Assembly (NCBI GenBank): GCA_038227745.1
Contig: JBBRPS010000620.1
Coordinates: 1-6,396 of the forward strand
DNA from: DASPXY01 sp038227745
GTDB lineage: Bacteria > Planctomycetota > Planctomycetia > Gemmatales > Gemmataceae
DNA length: 6,396 nucleotides
Direction of reading: 5' to 3'
The translations under genes were made by a program, and so were the position numbers. The notes under the pieces are model-generated. The model was not told the DNA's origin, searched no databases, and was given only the letters and a program-made list of their open reading frames with translations. Below are positions 1-6,036 of this stretch, one piece after another (position 1 is the first letter of the stretch; every line of letters starts with the position of its first letter).

Positions 1-82
1 CCGCTGCACCCGACCGCAAACCGCTCTGCCGGCCGACGGATGTGAGCGGGGCCTCTGGCGTGACGGAGGGGGAGATGACTCG

Positions 83-322
83 ATGCCCAAGCATCCCAAT
101 AAGGAAATCGAAACGGCCTTGCAGTACGCGAGGAGCAGGGGGTGGGCTGTCGTGAACTCTCCGAAAGGCCATTGCTGGGGCTTGATCCGCTGCCCCCACG
201 GGCGCGGCGGCTGCCAGAAGTCTGTCTGGTCAACCCCGAGAAGTCCACAGGACCATGCGAAGGATCTCCGCCGCTTTGTCGATAAGTGCCCTCACGAGGG
301 CACTTCCCAGGAGGGAGCATGA
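83..322 (+). CDS. HicA-like small protein, putative mRNA-interferase toxin
   Basis: This encodes a 79-residue soluble protein without a signal peptide or membrane segment. Seen directly: an N-terminal helix-like stretch (residues 6-20), a strand ending in the Gly-rich segment KGHCWG (28-33), a Cys/His cluster (C37, H39, C44), the segment SVWSTPRSP (47-55), and a C-terminal basic helix with H58, R63, R64 and CPH (69-71). In HicA toxins a short dsRBD-like fold carries a catalytic histidine in a G-S-H motif on the second strand; GHCWG sits in the equivalent place with H30 as the candidate residue. The function is inferred from this resemblance and from the overlapping small partner gene, not demonstrated. 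The start is supported by a purine-rich GGGGAG at 69-74; the nearby ATG at 75 is out of frame. The extra Cys/His residues could bind metal, which classical HicA does not do. The alternative is an uncharacterised nucleic-acid-binding protein. Confidence 0.72.
   Translation: MPKHPNKEIETALQYARSRGWAVVNSPKGHCWGLIRCPHGRGGCQKSVWSTPRSPQDHAKDLRRFVDKCPHEGTSQEGA
309..322 (+). promoter_or_regulatory. Shine-Dalgarno and ATGA stop-start overlap
   Basis: AGGAGG at 309-314 lies inside the end of the first gene, and the next ATG (319-321) overlaps its TGA (320-322) as ATGA. This strong ribosome site fixes the second gene's start at 319 rather than at the in-frame upstream ATG at 286, which has no comparable site. 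The arrangement suggests translational coupling of the pair. Confidence 0.8.
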
Positions 323-612
323 AAACGCATAAGATTACCCTCATTCTCTCCGGTGTTTCCGAGATCACGCCGACCCTCGCCGATGCCCTGTACGAGGCGA
401 CGAACGGCGAAATCGAGTTCAACATGTGCAACGGGGTCGCTTACCTGGAGTTCAGCCGGGCGGCCCGCACGCTGCGTGAGGCGATCACTTCCGCGATCCG
501 GGATGTCGAGGGGGCCGACGCAGGGGTCCGTGTCGTACGGGTGGAGTCGGAAGCAGCGAACACGATCGCGAAGATCAACGCGGAGTTGCTGGGGATGGTC
601 CGCGGTGAATAG
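319..612 (+). CDS. Small alpha/beta protein, candidate antitoxin/partner of HicA-like gene
   Basis: This is a 97-residue cytoplasmic protein. The pattern visible in the sequence is a beta strand (THKITLILSGV, 3-13), a helix (PTLADALYEAT, 18-28), a short acidic strand region (EIEF, 31-34), a strand (GVAYLEFSR, 39-47), a helix (TLREAITSAIRDVEGA, 51-66) and a strand (VRVVRVESE, 70-78), then a helical tail. This beta-alpha-beta-beta-alpha-beta order resembles a HicB-like or ferredoxin-like fold. From memory, longer relatives found next to HicA-like proteins carry a C-terminal helix-turn-helix after the VRVVRVE-like strand; here the tail is about 20 residues with no obvious DNA-binding motif, so this would be a short form. 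An antitoxin role is inferred from the 4-bp overlap with the upstream gene. The stop lies 25 bp from the convergent GlmU-like gene's stop and no clear terminator hairpin is visible between them. Confidence 0.7.
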   Translation: MKTHKITLILSGVSEITPTLADALYEATNGEIEFNMCNGVAYLEFSRAARTLREAITSAIRDVEGADAGVRVVRVESEAANTIAKINAELLGMVRGE

Positions 613-637
613 CTGATGGAAGGGACCGAGGCGGCCG

Positions 638-1918
638 TCACGCGCTCCGCCGCAGTCGCCGCTGCTCCGCCTCGCGCACCGCCCGGCGCCGCTCCGCCGC
701 CGTCTCCGCGAACAGTCCCCGCACCAGCGCCGCGTGCGCCTCCGTGAAGGCGGCGCCGCGGCGCTTCATCACCTCCGCTGCCGTCCGCGCCAGTCCGTCC
801 ACGTCCGCCGACTCACGCAAACTGCCGTTCCACCACGCCGTGAAGTGCGGCAGGTACTTCGGCAGCAGTGGCCCCGACGGCACCAGGTTGCAGAAACAGC
901 CGACGCTCGTCCCTGTATTCAACAGCGTCCCCAGCGCCGTCTTCGTGTGGTCGCCAATGAAGCAGCCCACCTTCGTCCGCCCCGTCCGCACCGCCTCGCC
1001 GCCCACCACCACCGTCACCTCGCCGTAGTCGTTGCGCAGGTCGCTGTTCGACGTGCCCGCCCCGAGGTTCACCCACTCGCCGACGTAGCTGTGGCCCAGG
1101 AAGCCGTCGTGGTACTTGTTGCTGTGAGCGTGCAGGATGCTCGCCTCGACCTCGCCGCCGACGCGGCACTGCGGCCCAAGCGTCGTGCCGGCGCGGACCT
1201 TCGCGCCCAGCACCTGCGCCTGCGGGCCGACGTAGCACGGCCCCTCCAGGCGCGTGAAGGCGTATACGACCGCCTCGCGGTCGATGACCACCGGGCCGTT
1301 CGTCGTGTCCACGACCACCAGCGGGTCGAGGCGGGCAGTCGGGTCGATCAGCAGCCAGTCGCGCCGGCCGACCACTGCCAGCCCCGCGGAGTGGGCGGCG
1401 GGCGCCGAGGCCGCCGCGATGCGGTCGAAGTCCTGGCACAGCTGCGCCGGGTTGTTGTCCACCAAGTCCCAGGGGCGGTCGATCATGGTCCCCCCGGCGT
1501 CGTGGCGCGGCAGCGTGTCGCGCCACGTCTGGAGGCAGTCGCCGAGGGTCTCGAACGAGCAGTAGGTGAGCAATTCGGGGCCGATGACGGCATACGCGAC
1601 GGTGTCGCCGACGGTGGCGACGCACGGCCCGGACGCGGACACGGCGGACAGGGCGGGCGGCAGCCAGCGGCCGTTGACGAGCACGGCCGGCTCGGAACGC
1701 AGCCACGCCAGGTCGTTGACGGGCGTGCCGGGGCGCTGCAGGCGGAACAGGTCGGCGAGGTGGGGCCGGATCAGCACGCCGGCGGCGCACGGGGCGAAGT
1801 GCCGGCACTGCTTGGCCGCGAGGCTGGTGGCGCCGCAGACGAGGTCGAACGCCGGGCGGGTCGCCGTCAGCGGGTCGAGCGCGGCGACGGCAGCGTCCTC
1901 GAACAGGCACACGTGCAT
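638..1918 (-). CDS. GlmU-like sugar-1-phosphate nucleotidyltransferase/acyltransferase
   Basis: This is a 426-residue cytoplasmic enzyme of the alternative GlmU type found in Bacteroidetes and planctomycetes. Members are predicted to make UDP-sugar precursors such as UDP-GlcNAc for envelope or glycan synthesis; the exact substrate is not evident here. The N-terminal domain opens with FEDAAVAALDPLTATRPAFD (7-25), the family's substitute for the classical GlmU loop LAAGxGTRM, which is absent. Residues 148-157 (RPWDLVDNNP) match the family's conserved W-[DE]-[LI]-[VI]-x-x-N segment. From about 226 to 345 there are left-handed beta-helix hexapeptide repeats, including HSYVGEWVNLGAGTSNSDL (276-294), close to the acetyltransferase site of GlmU, then IGDHTKTALGTLLNTGT (321-337). 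The C-terminal tail is helical and Arg-rich. The start at 1918 is preferred over the upstream in-frame start at 1954 because AGAGGA (1926-1931) sits 7 nt before it and the protein then begins at the conserved domain. The gene is divergent from the LysM gene. Confidence 0.88.
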   Translation of the reverse strand: MHVCLFEDAAVAALDPLTATRPAFDLVCGATSLAAKQCRHFAPCAAGVLIRPHLADLFRLQRPGTPVNDLAWLRSEPAVLVNGRWLPPALSAVSASGPCVATVGDTVAYAVIGPELLTYCSFETLGDCLQTWRDTLPRHDAGGTMIDRPWDLVDNNPAQLCQDFDRIAAASAPAAHSAGLAVVGRRDWLLIDPTARLDPLVVVDTTNGPVVIDREAVVYAFTRLEGPCYVGPQAQVLGAKVRAGTTLGPQCRVGGEVEASILHAHSNKYHDGFLGHSYVGEWVNLGAGTSNSDLRNDYGEVTVVVGGEAVRTGRTKVGCFIGDHTKTALGTLLNTGTSVGCFCNLVPSGPLLPKYLPHFTAWWNGSLRESADVDGLARTAAEVMKRRGAAFTEAHAALVRGLFAETAAERRRAVREAEQRRLRRSA

Positions 1919-2263
1919 GGTCACGTCCTCTGGGCCATCCGTACCCGACGTCACGGGGCGTCCGTTCCCCGCCGGCGCGGGCGGGATTATAAACGAGTGC
2001 CGCGGGCCATTCCTAGTCCGAGTCCTTGCGGGGGAGCGAATGCGGGCCGGCGGCGGGGAAAGAAGGTCGTGGGGAGGAGCCGCGCCGTTTGTGCCGGGGC
2101 TGCGCGGCCTTTCGCTTCTGCGACCGCGCCGGGAGGGTTTTCGGCGCCGGCGTGCCGGAATCGCTCACGCCCGGCGGCGGCGGCGGTCATAATCAGGTGG
2201 ACGGGGCCGTCCGTCGGTGTGCGGCCCCGCCACTTCTCCGTCCTGCGGAACAGGGGGCTCGTC
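1919..2263. other. Divergent intergenic region, GlmU-like / LysM genes
   Basis: These 345 bp hold no convincing gene; the open frames crossing it are low-complexity Gly/Arg/Ala translations of GC-rich DNA. It contains the TATAAT box for the minus-strand gene and, for the plus strand, CATAAT at 2188-2193 as a weak -10 candidate for the LysM gene without a recognisable -35. A short GGACGG/CCGTCC inverted repeat with a 2-nt centre (2199-2212) follows it. No riboswitch or RNA gene was recognised. Confidence 0.5.
1986..1991 (-). promoter_or_regulatory. Perfect TATAAT -10 box for the GlmU-like gene
   Basis: On the minus strand this reads TATAAT, within an AT-rich island in otherwise very GC-rich DNA. 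The predicted transcription start near 1979 would leave a leader of about 60 nt before the ATG at 1918. No convincing TTGACA lies 16-18 bp upstream (the sequence there is around AGGAAT), so an activator or a different -35 would be needed. Confidence 0.5.
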
Positions 2264-2602
2264 GTGCCCAACGAGGCGAAAGTCGGTCTGGTGGTCGGGG
2301 TCGCGCTGGTGATCGTGATGGCGGTGGTGTTCTTCCGCAGGGACGCGGCCCACGCCCGCTCGACGCCGGAGGCCGCGGCGGTGGCGGCCAAGCCGCCGGG
2401 CGCCCTGGCGTCGGGGTCGGCGGCCAAGCGCCATGTCGTCGCGGAGGGCGAGACGCTCTTCAGCCTGGCGAGGCGCTATTACAACGACAGCGCGAAATTC
2501 GTCGAGTTGTACCAGGTGAACCGCGGCGTGCTGAAGACGCCGGAGGCCCTGTCGGCAGGGACCGTGCTGATCGTGCCGGAGGTACGGGGATCAGGGAAGT
2601 GA
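2264..2602 (+). CDS. Membrane-anchored LysM domain protein
   Basis: This is a 112-residue protein. Residues 1-7 (MPNEAKV) are followed by one hydrophobic segment (about 8-24, GLVVGVALVIVMAVVFF), then RR, so it is predicted to be a single-pass inner-membrane protein whose C-terminus lies in the periplasm. An Ala/Pro-rich linker (about 25-58) leads to one LysM domain (about 59-108): RHVVAEGETLFSLARRYY, then a YQVN helix end and a GTVLIVP closing strand, all typical LysM features. LysM domains bind N-acetylglucosamine in peptidoglycan or related glycans, so a wall-associated role is likely; no enzymatic domain is present. The start is GTG, chosen because CAGGGGG (2251-2257) lies about 6 nt upstream and the membrane segment then sits at the N-terminus. 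A much longer frame upstream is open only because of GC bias and is antisense to the GlmU-like gene. It ends just before a strong palindrome. Confidence 0.85.
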   Translation: MPNEAKVGLVVGVALVIVMAVVFFRRDAAHARSTPEAAAVAAKPPGALASGSAAKRHVVAEGETLFSLARRYYNDSAKFVELYQVNRGVLKTPEALSAGTVLIVPEVRGSGK

Positions 2603-2608
2603 GGTTTA

Positions 2609-2638
2609 CAAGCCCACCCGTTGCAACGGGTGGGCTTG
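2609..2638. terminator. Perfect 30-bp palindrome, likely bidirectional terminator
   Basis: The arms CAAGCCCACCCGTTG (2609-2623) and CAACGGGTGGGCTTG (2624-2638) are exact reverse complements. The site lies between the convergent ends of the LysM gene (stop 2600-2602) and hpnH (stop 2654-2656). As RNA it forms a strong hairpin on either strand, with a practical loop of a few nt at TTGCAA. There is no long T tract, but TTT at 2605-2607 and flanking AA/TT pairs are present. Repeats of this kind recur between genes in planctomycetes (recollection, not checked), so it may also be a dispersed repeat. Confidence 0.7.
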
Positions 2639-2653
2639 GGTCCAGAACGTACG

Positions 2654-3673
2654 TCACGTCAGCTGCCACATCAGCATTTTGAGGCTGTCGCCGAGCTTGC
2701 GGTTGACGCCCAGCGCCGCCGACGGCTCGTAGCCGCAATGCACCATGCAGTGTTCGCAGCGCGGATCCTTGCCGTGGCCGTACTCCTCCCACGGCGTGTT
2801 GTTCATCAGATCCTCGAACGTCTCGTGGTGTTCGTCCGTGATCAGGTAGCACGGCCCCTTCCAGCCCTTGATGTTCCGCGTCGGGTTGCCCCACGCCGTA
2901 CACGTCAGCTCGCGCTTGCCGCTCAGGAACTCCAGGTACACCGGCGACGACGCCATCCGGTACTTCTTCAGCAGGCCCTCCGCCTCCTGGAACTTCGCAC
3001 GGATGTCGTCGCGCGTCAGGAAGATCTCCGCCGCCCCGTCCGGGTTCGTCTCGCGCACCGCCGCGTAGCCGTACGCCGGCGACAGCATGAAGCCATCCAC
3101 CCCCAGCTTCGTCAGGTAGGCGTACAGCGCGTCGATCTCGTTGATGTTCGTGTCCTTGAACACCGTCGTGTTCGTGCAGACCAGGAAGCCGGCCTGCTTG
3201 GCCGCCTTGATGCCCTCGACGGCGGCCTTGAAGACGCCGTCGCGCTCGACCGCCCGATCGTGTGTCTCTTCCAGGCCGTCGAGGTGGACGTTGAAGAAGA
3301 AGCGCGAGGTGGGGCGGAACTCGTGCAGGCGCTTCTTGATGAACATGCCGTTGGTGCAGAGGTAAATGTGCTTGCGGCGCTTGAGGATGTCGCGGACGAG
3401 GCGGCCGAGTTCGGGGTAGATCATCGGCTCGCCGCCGCACAGGCTCACGATCGGGGCGCCGCACTCATCGACGGAGGCGAGGCACTCCTCGACGGAGAGC
3501 TTCTGTTTGATGGTGGACTCATATTCGCGGATGCGGCCGCAGCCGGTGCAGGTCAGGTTGCAGGCGTGCAGCGGTTCGAGCATCAGGACCAGGGGGAAGC
3601 GCTTCACCCCGGTGAGCTTCTTCTTCGCAATGTAGCCGACCATCGTCGTCGTCAGACTCAGGGGAAAACGCAT
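2654..3673 (-). CDS. hpnH: HpnH, adenosylhopane-forming radical SAM enzyme
   Basis: This is a 339-residue enzyme. HpnH joins the 5'-deoxyadenosyl group of S-adenosylmethionine to diploptene/hopene, giving adenosylhopane, the first step towards extended C35 hopanoids such as bacteriohopanetetrol. The radical SAM motif C38-x3-C42-x2-C45 (within LEPLHACNLTCTGC) would hold the 4Fe-4S cluster; LCGGEP (78-83) is the SAM-binding GGE motif. The stretch LSVEECLASVDECGAPIVS (59-77) matches HpnH closely. The C-terminal HpnH-specific region carries C258, C275 (WKGPCY) and C306/C309/C313 (CEHCMVHCG). The length fits the family. The start at 3673 is chosen because GAGGAA (3681-3686) lies 7 nt upstream and the protein then begins as other HpnH proteins do (basic N-terminus, then GYIAKKKL); the open frame to 3841 runs into an inverted-repeat element. 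It follows shc on the same strand, the enzyme making its substrate. The closest alternative would be another HpnH-like radical SAM protein. Confidence 0.93.
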   Translation of the reverse strand: MRFPLSLTTTMVGYIAKKKLTGVKRFPLVLMLEPLHACNLTCTGCGRIREYESTIKQKLSVEECLASVDECGAPIVSLCGGEPMIYPELGRLVRDILKRRKHIYLCTNGMFIKKRLHEFRPTSRFFFNVHLDGLEETHDRAVERDGVFKAAVEGIKAAKQAGFLVCTNTTVFKDTNINEIDALYAYLTKLGVDGFMLSPAYGYAAVRETNPDGAAEIFLTRDDIRAKFQEAEGLLKKYRMASSPVYLEFLSGKRELTCTAWGNPTRNIKGWKGPCYLITDEHHETFEDLMNNTPWEEYGHGKDPRCEHCMVHCGYEPSAALGVNRKLGDSLKMLMWQLT

Positions 3674-3697
3674 AACAGGGTTCCTCGTGTGGATTCG

Positions 3698-3878
3698 GCG
3701 AGCGGCGGGGCTTGCCCCCGCTGCCTGCCGTACAGGCAAGTGAGTTGCGGTTCGTGGGCGACTCGCTCCGCGAGGCGCTTGTGGGACCGCGGCCCGGGAG
3801 ACCGCGCGTACCAGGAGCGACTCGCGGAGCGAGTCGCCCACGATGCAGAAGACGGCGGGGGCAAGCCCCGCCGCTCGC
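3698..3878. repeat. Nested inverted-repeat element between shc and hpnH
   Basis: The outer arms 3698-3721 and 3855-3878 are exact 24-bp reverse complements (GCGAGCGGCGGGG... and its mirror). Inner arms 3752-3774 and 3821-3843 are exact 23-bp reverse complements (TCGTGGGCGACTCGC...). Each outer arm can fold on itself (GGCGGGG/CCCCGCC around CTTGC), as can each inner arm (CTCGC/GCGAG around 3 nt). A further small hairpin, TGCCTG/CAGGCA, lies at 3722-3738. The spacers are unequal (30 nt left, 11 nt right) and the 46-nt centre (3775-3820) is only imperfectly complementary. The right arm ends one base before the shc stop codon and the left arm ends about 10 bp before the hpnH ribosome site, so the element fills the gap. 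It encodes no transposase; it is most like a MITE or a REP-type palindromic repeat. In the transcript the first hairpin could act as a terminator, attenuator or stabiliser. Confidence 0.8.
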
Positions 3879-5942
3879 TCAACTCGTCCGCGCCGCGCGC
3901 ACCACGAAGTCGTGGTGTGGCTCCGCGGTGTGGCCGCCCAACTCCTGCCCCAGCGCCCGCGCGTACCGCGCCAGCGCCATCAGCGGGAAGTACAACCGAT
4001 ACATGTGATACTTCAAGTAGAACACTTTCGGGAAGCCCGTCCCCGTGAACTGGTCCTCGTGCCAGTTGCCGTCGGCCTGCTGCGTCACCAGCAGGTACTC
4101 GATGCCGGCCGCGACCTCCGGGCTCTCCGCCTCGCCGGCGGCCAGCAGCCCCAGGAGTGCCCACGCGGTCTGCGAAGCGGTCACCGTGCCCTGGCCGGCC
4201 AGCGCCGGCTCGTCGTAGCTGGCGCAGCTCTCGCCCCAACCGCCGCCCGCCTGCTGCACCTGCCCCAGCCACGCCACCGCGCGCCGCACCAGCGGCCGGC
4301 CCATGTCGTAGCCGGCCGCGTGCAGCCCCGCCAGCACCTGCCAGGTGCCGTAAAGGTAATTCACGCCCCAGCGGCCGATCCAGCAGCCGCGCCGGTCCTG
4401 CGATTTCTCGATGAACGCCAGCGCCCGCTCGACCTGCGGGTGGCCCGGGCCGTAGCCGAACTGGCCGAGCGCCTCCAGGGCGCGGGCTGTGATGTCCGGG
4501 CAGCTGGGGTCGAGCATGGCGTTGTGGTCGGCGAACGGCACGAGCGTGAGGAACTCGCGGTTGATGTTGCGGTCGAACGCCGCCCAGCCGCCGTCGGAAT
4601 TCTGCATTCCCAGCAGCCAGCGCACGCCACGCTCCGCCGCAGGGATCGGGTACCGTGTGGCAGTGGGCTGGCCGGCCCCGTCCTTCCCTTGCCAGGCGTT
4701 GCCGGTGCGGGCCAGCGCCATCAGCACCATCGCGGTGTCGTCGGTGTCGGGGTAGAAGCCGTTGCGGTACTCGAAGAACCAGCCGCCCGGCTCCAGGCCG
4801 GGGTTGAGCAGGCTCCAGTCGCCCGGCCGGCGCACCTCCTTGTCGAGCAGCCAGCGCGCGGCGGCCTGGATCGCCGGGTGACGGCCGGGTAGCCCCGCGA
4901 CCGCCAGCGCGTTCAGTGTCAGTGCCGTGTCCCAGACCGGCGAGAAGCACGGCTGCACGCGCAGCGTGTCCTCCTCCTCGATCATCAAATCATCGAGTTG
5001 CTTCAGCGCCCAGCGCATCTCGCGCGTCTCGGGGCCGTGGCCCAGGCACTTCAGGCTGATGATCGTGTAGATGATCGGCGGGAAGATGGCGCCGACGCCG
5101 TCGCTGTCCTGGAAGTGCTGGGTCATCCAGTCGGCGGCGCGCTTCACCGCGGCGCGGCGGACGAACCGCGGCCCCCAGTCCTCCAGCCACTTGACGGCCC
5201 GGTCGACGGCGAGGAAGAAGTTGGTCCACGTCAGCCAACGGCGTGTGGGCGGGTGGGGCCAGAGCGGCGTGTGCGGCGGTTCGAGGAACAGCTCGGCGAT
5301 GCCCTGGTCGGCGGGTACGCGGCGGACGGGCTTGTGGGCGGAGAAGATGGTGAGCGGCACGACGATGGTGCGCGTCCAGCTCGACATGGCGTAGATGTTC
5401 ACGTAGGCCCACTTCGGCAGGAACATCATCTCGGGCGGGACGGAGGCGCAGTTGCCGTAGGGGAACTGGCCGAGGAGGGCCAGGTAGAACTTGGAGAAGC
5501 TGTTGCAGCCGGCGGCGCCGCCGAGGCCGCGAATGACTTCGCGGGCGCGGCGCAGGTACGGGGCGTCGGCGTCGTGGCCGGTGAGCTTGAGGGCGAAGTA
5601 CGCCTTGACCGAGACGCTCAGGTCGGGCGGGCCGCCGGGGTAGTTGCTCCAGGCGCCGCCGGGCTGCTGCTGGCCGAGGACGTAGCGGGCCGCCTTGACC
5701 ACCCGCTGCTCGCGCTCGCGGCCGAGGAAGGCCATCAGGATCACGAATTCGGATTCGAGGATGGTATCGCCCTGCAGTTCGCCGCACCAGTGGCCGTCGG
5801 CGGCCTGCAGCTCGAGGAGGTGGTCGCGCGCGCGGGCGACGGCGGCCTGCAGTGAGGAGTGGTGGGGCCGATCCAGCCTGAGGCCCTTGCGGGCGGGGTG
5901 AGCGCGCTCAGGCAACGCGACGTGTGCAGCTGCGTTGGTCAT
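3879..5942 (-). CDS. shc: Squalene-hopene cyclase
   Basis: This is a 687-residue enzyme cyclising squalene to hopene/hopanol, the committed step of hopanoid synthesis, at the inner membrane as a monotopic protein. The catalytic DXDDTA motif is intact as D399-T-D401-D402-T-A404. QW-type repeats are seen at 91-98 (QQQPGGAW), 447-453 (QNSDGGW), 515-521 (QDRRGCW), 563-569 (QQAGGGW) and 621-627 (QQADGNW). The C-terminal hallmark GTGFPKVFYLKYHMYR lies at 634-649. The length is normal for bacterial SHC (roughly 630-740). The start at 5942 (MTNAAAH...) is chosen because GGAG (with further purine-rich AGAGGG) lies just upstream and the SHC fold begins about 28 residues later. The frame stays open for another 147 codons upstream, but that part crosses a promoter-like region and a transposase remnant and is not SHC. 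It precedes hpnH on the same strand. The squalene-forming genes hpnC/D/E are not in the window, so squalene must be supplied from elsewhere. Confidence 0.95.
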   Translation of the reverse strand: MTNAAAHVALPERAHPARKGLRLDRPHHSSLQAAVARARDHLLELQAADGHWCGELQGDTILESEFVILMAFLGREREQRVVKAARYVLGQQQPGGAWSNYPGGPPDLSVSVKAYFALKLTGHDADAPYLRRAREVIRGLGGAAGCNSFSKFYLALLGQFPYGNCASVPPEMMFLPKWAYVNIYAMSSWTRTIVVPLTIFSAHKPVRRVPADQGIAELFLEPPHTPLWPHPPTRRWLTWTNFFLAVDRAVKWLEDWGPRFVRRAAVKRAADWMTQHFQDSDGVGAIFPPIIYTIISLKCLGHGPETREMRWALKQLDDLMIEEEDTLRVQPCFSPVWDTALTLNALAVAGLPGRHPAIQAAARWLLDKEVRRPGDWSLLNPGLEPGGWFFEYRNGFYPDTDDTAMVLMALARTGNAWQGKDGAGQPTATRYPIPAAERGVRWLLGMQNSDGGWAAFDRNINREFLTLVPFADHNAMLDPSCPDITARALEALGQFGYGPGHPQVERALAFIEKSQDRRGCWIGRWGVNYLYGTWQVLAGLHAAGYDMGRPLVRRAVAWLGQVQQAGGGWGESCASYDEPALAGQGTVTASQTAWALLGLLAAGEAESPEVAAGIEYLLVTQQADGNWHEDQFTGTGFPKVFYLKYHMYRLYFPLMALARYARALGQELGGHTAEPHHDFVVRAARTS

Positions 5943-5966
5943 CCTGCTCCAACCCTCTGCGTCGGG

Positions 5967-5988
5967 GCCGCGGGGGGCGACCCGCGGC
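5967..5988 (-). promoter_or_regulatory. GC-rich hairpin in the shc leader
   Basis: GCCGCGGG and CCCGCGGC form an exact 8-bp stem with a 6-nt loop, ending about 25 nt before the shc ATG. If transcription starts near 6030, the hairpin lies in the 5' leader and could affect mRNA stability or ribosome access. In DNA this GC-rich, such stems also arise by chance. Confidence 0.4.
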
Positions 5989-6036
5989 AAACACAAACTC
6001 CATCCTGGAAGTTGCCGGGGGGCAGCTAAGGAACAA

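Noticed and set aside
1..82. Possible end of an upstream gene
   Set aside because: No frame shows a recognisable protein C-terminus; only the ribosome site of the first gene can be supported.
734..2263. Long plus-strand open frame running into the LysM gene (622 codons in all)
   Set aside because: It is antisense to the well-supported GlmU-like gene and translates to Arg/Val/Ala-rich low-complexity sequence; only the part from 2264 onward is a recognisable protein.
1987..2427. 146-codon minus-strand open frame in the divergent region
   Set aside because: It overlaps the LysM gene antisense, has Pro/Ala/Arg-biased composition and no recognisable motif.
3674..3841. N-terminal extension of hpnH by 56 codons
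   Set aside because: The extra residues come from the inverted-repeat element; a good ribosome site and the family's normal N-terminus place the start at 3673.
3698..3878. CRISPR array
   Set aside because: The repeats are inverted and nested, not direct and regularly spaced, and no cas gene is nearby.
2621..4048. 475-codon plus-strand open frame opposite hpnH
   Set aside because: It is a shadow of hpnH caused by high GC at third positions; it has no domain pattern and crosses the inverted-repeat element.
3658..4950. 430-codon minus-strand frame across shc and the repeat
   Set aside because: It is an alternative frame of shc with Gly/Arg/Ala-rich translation and no SHC motifs.
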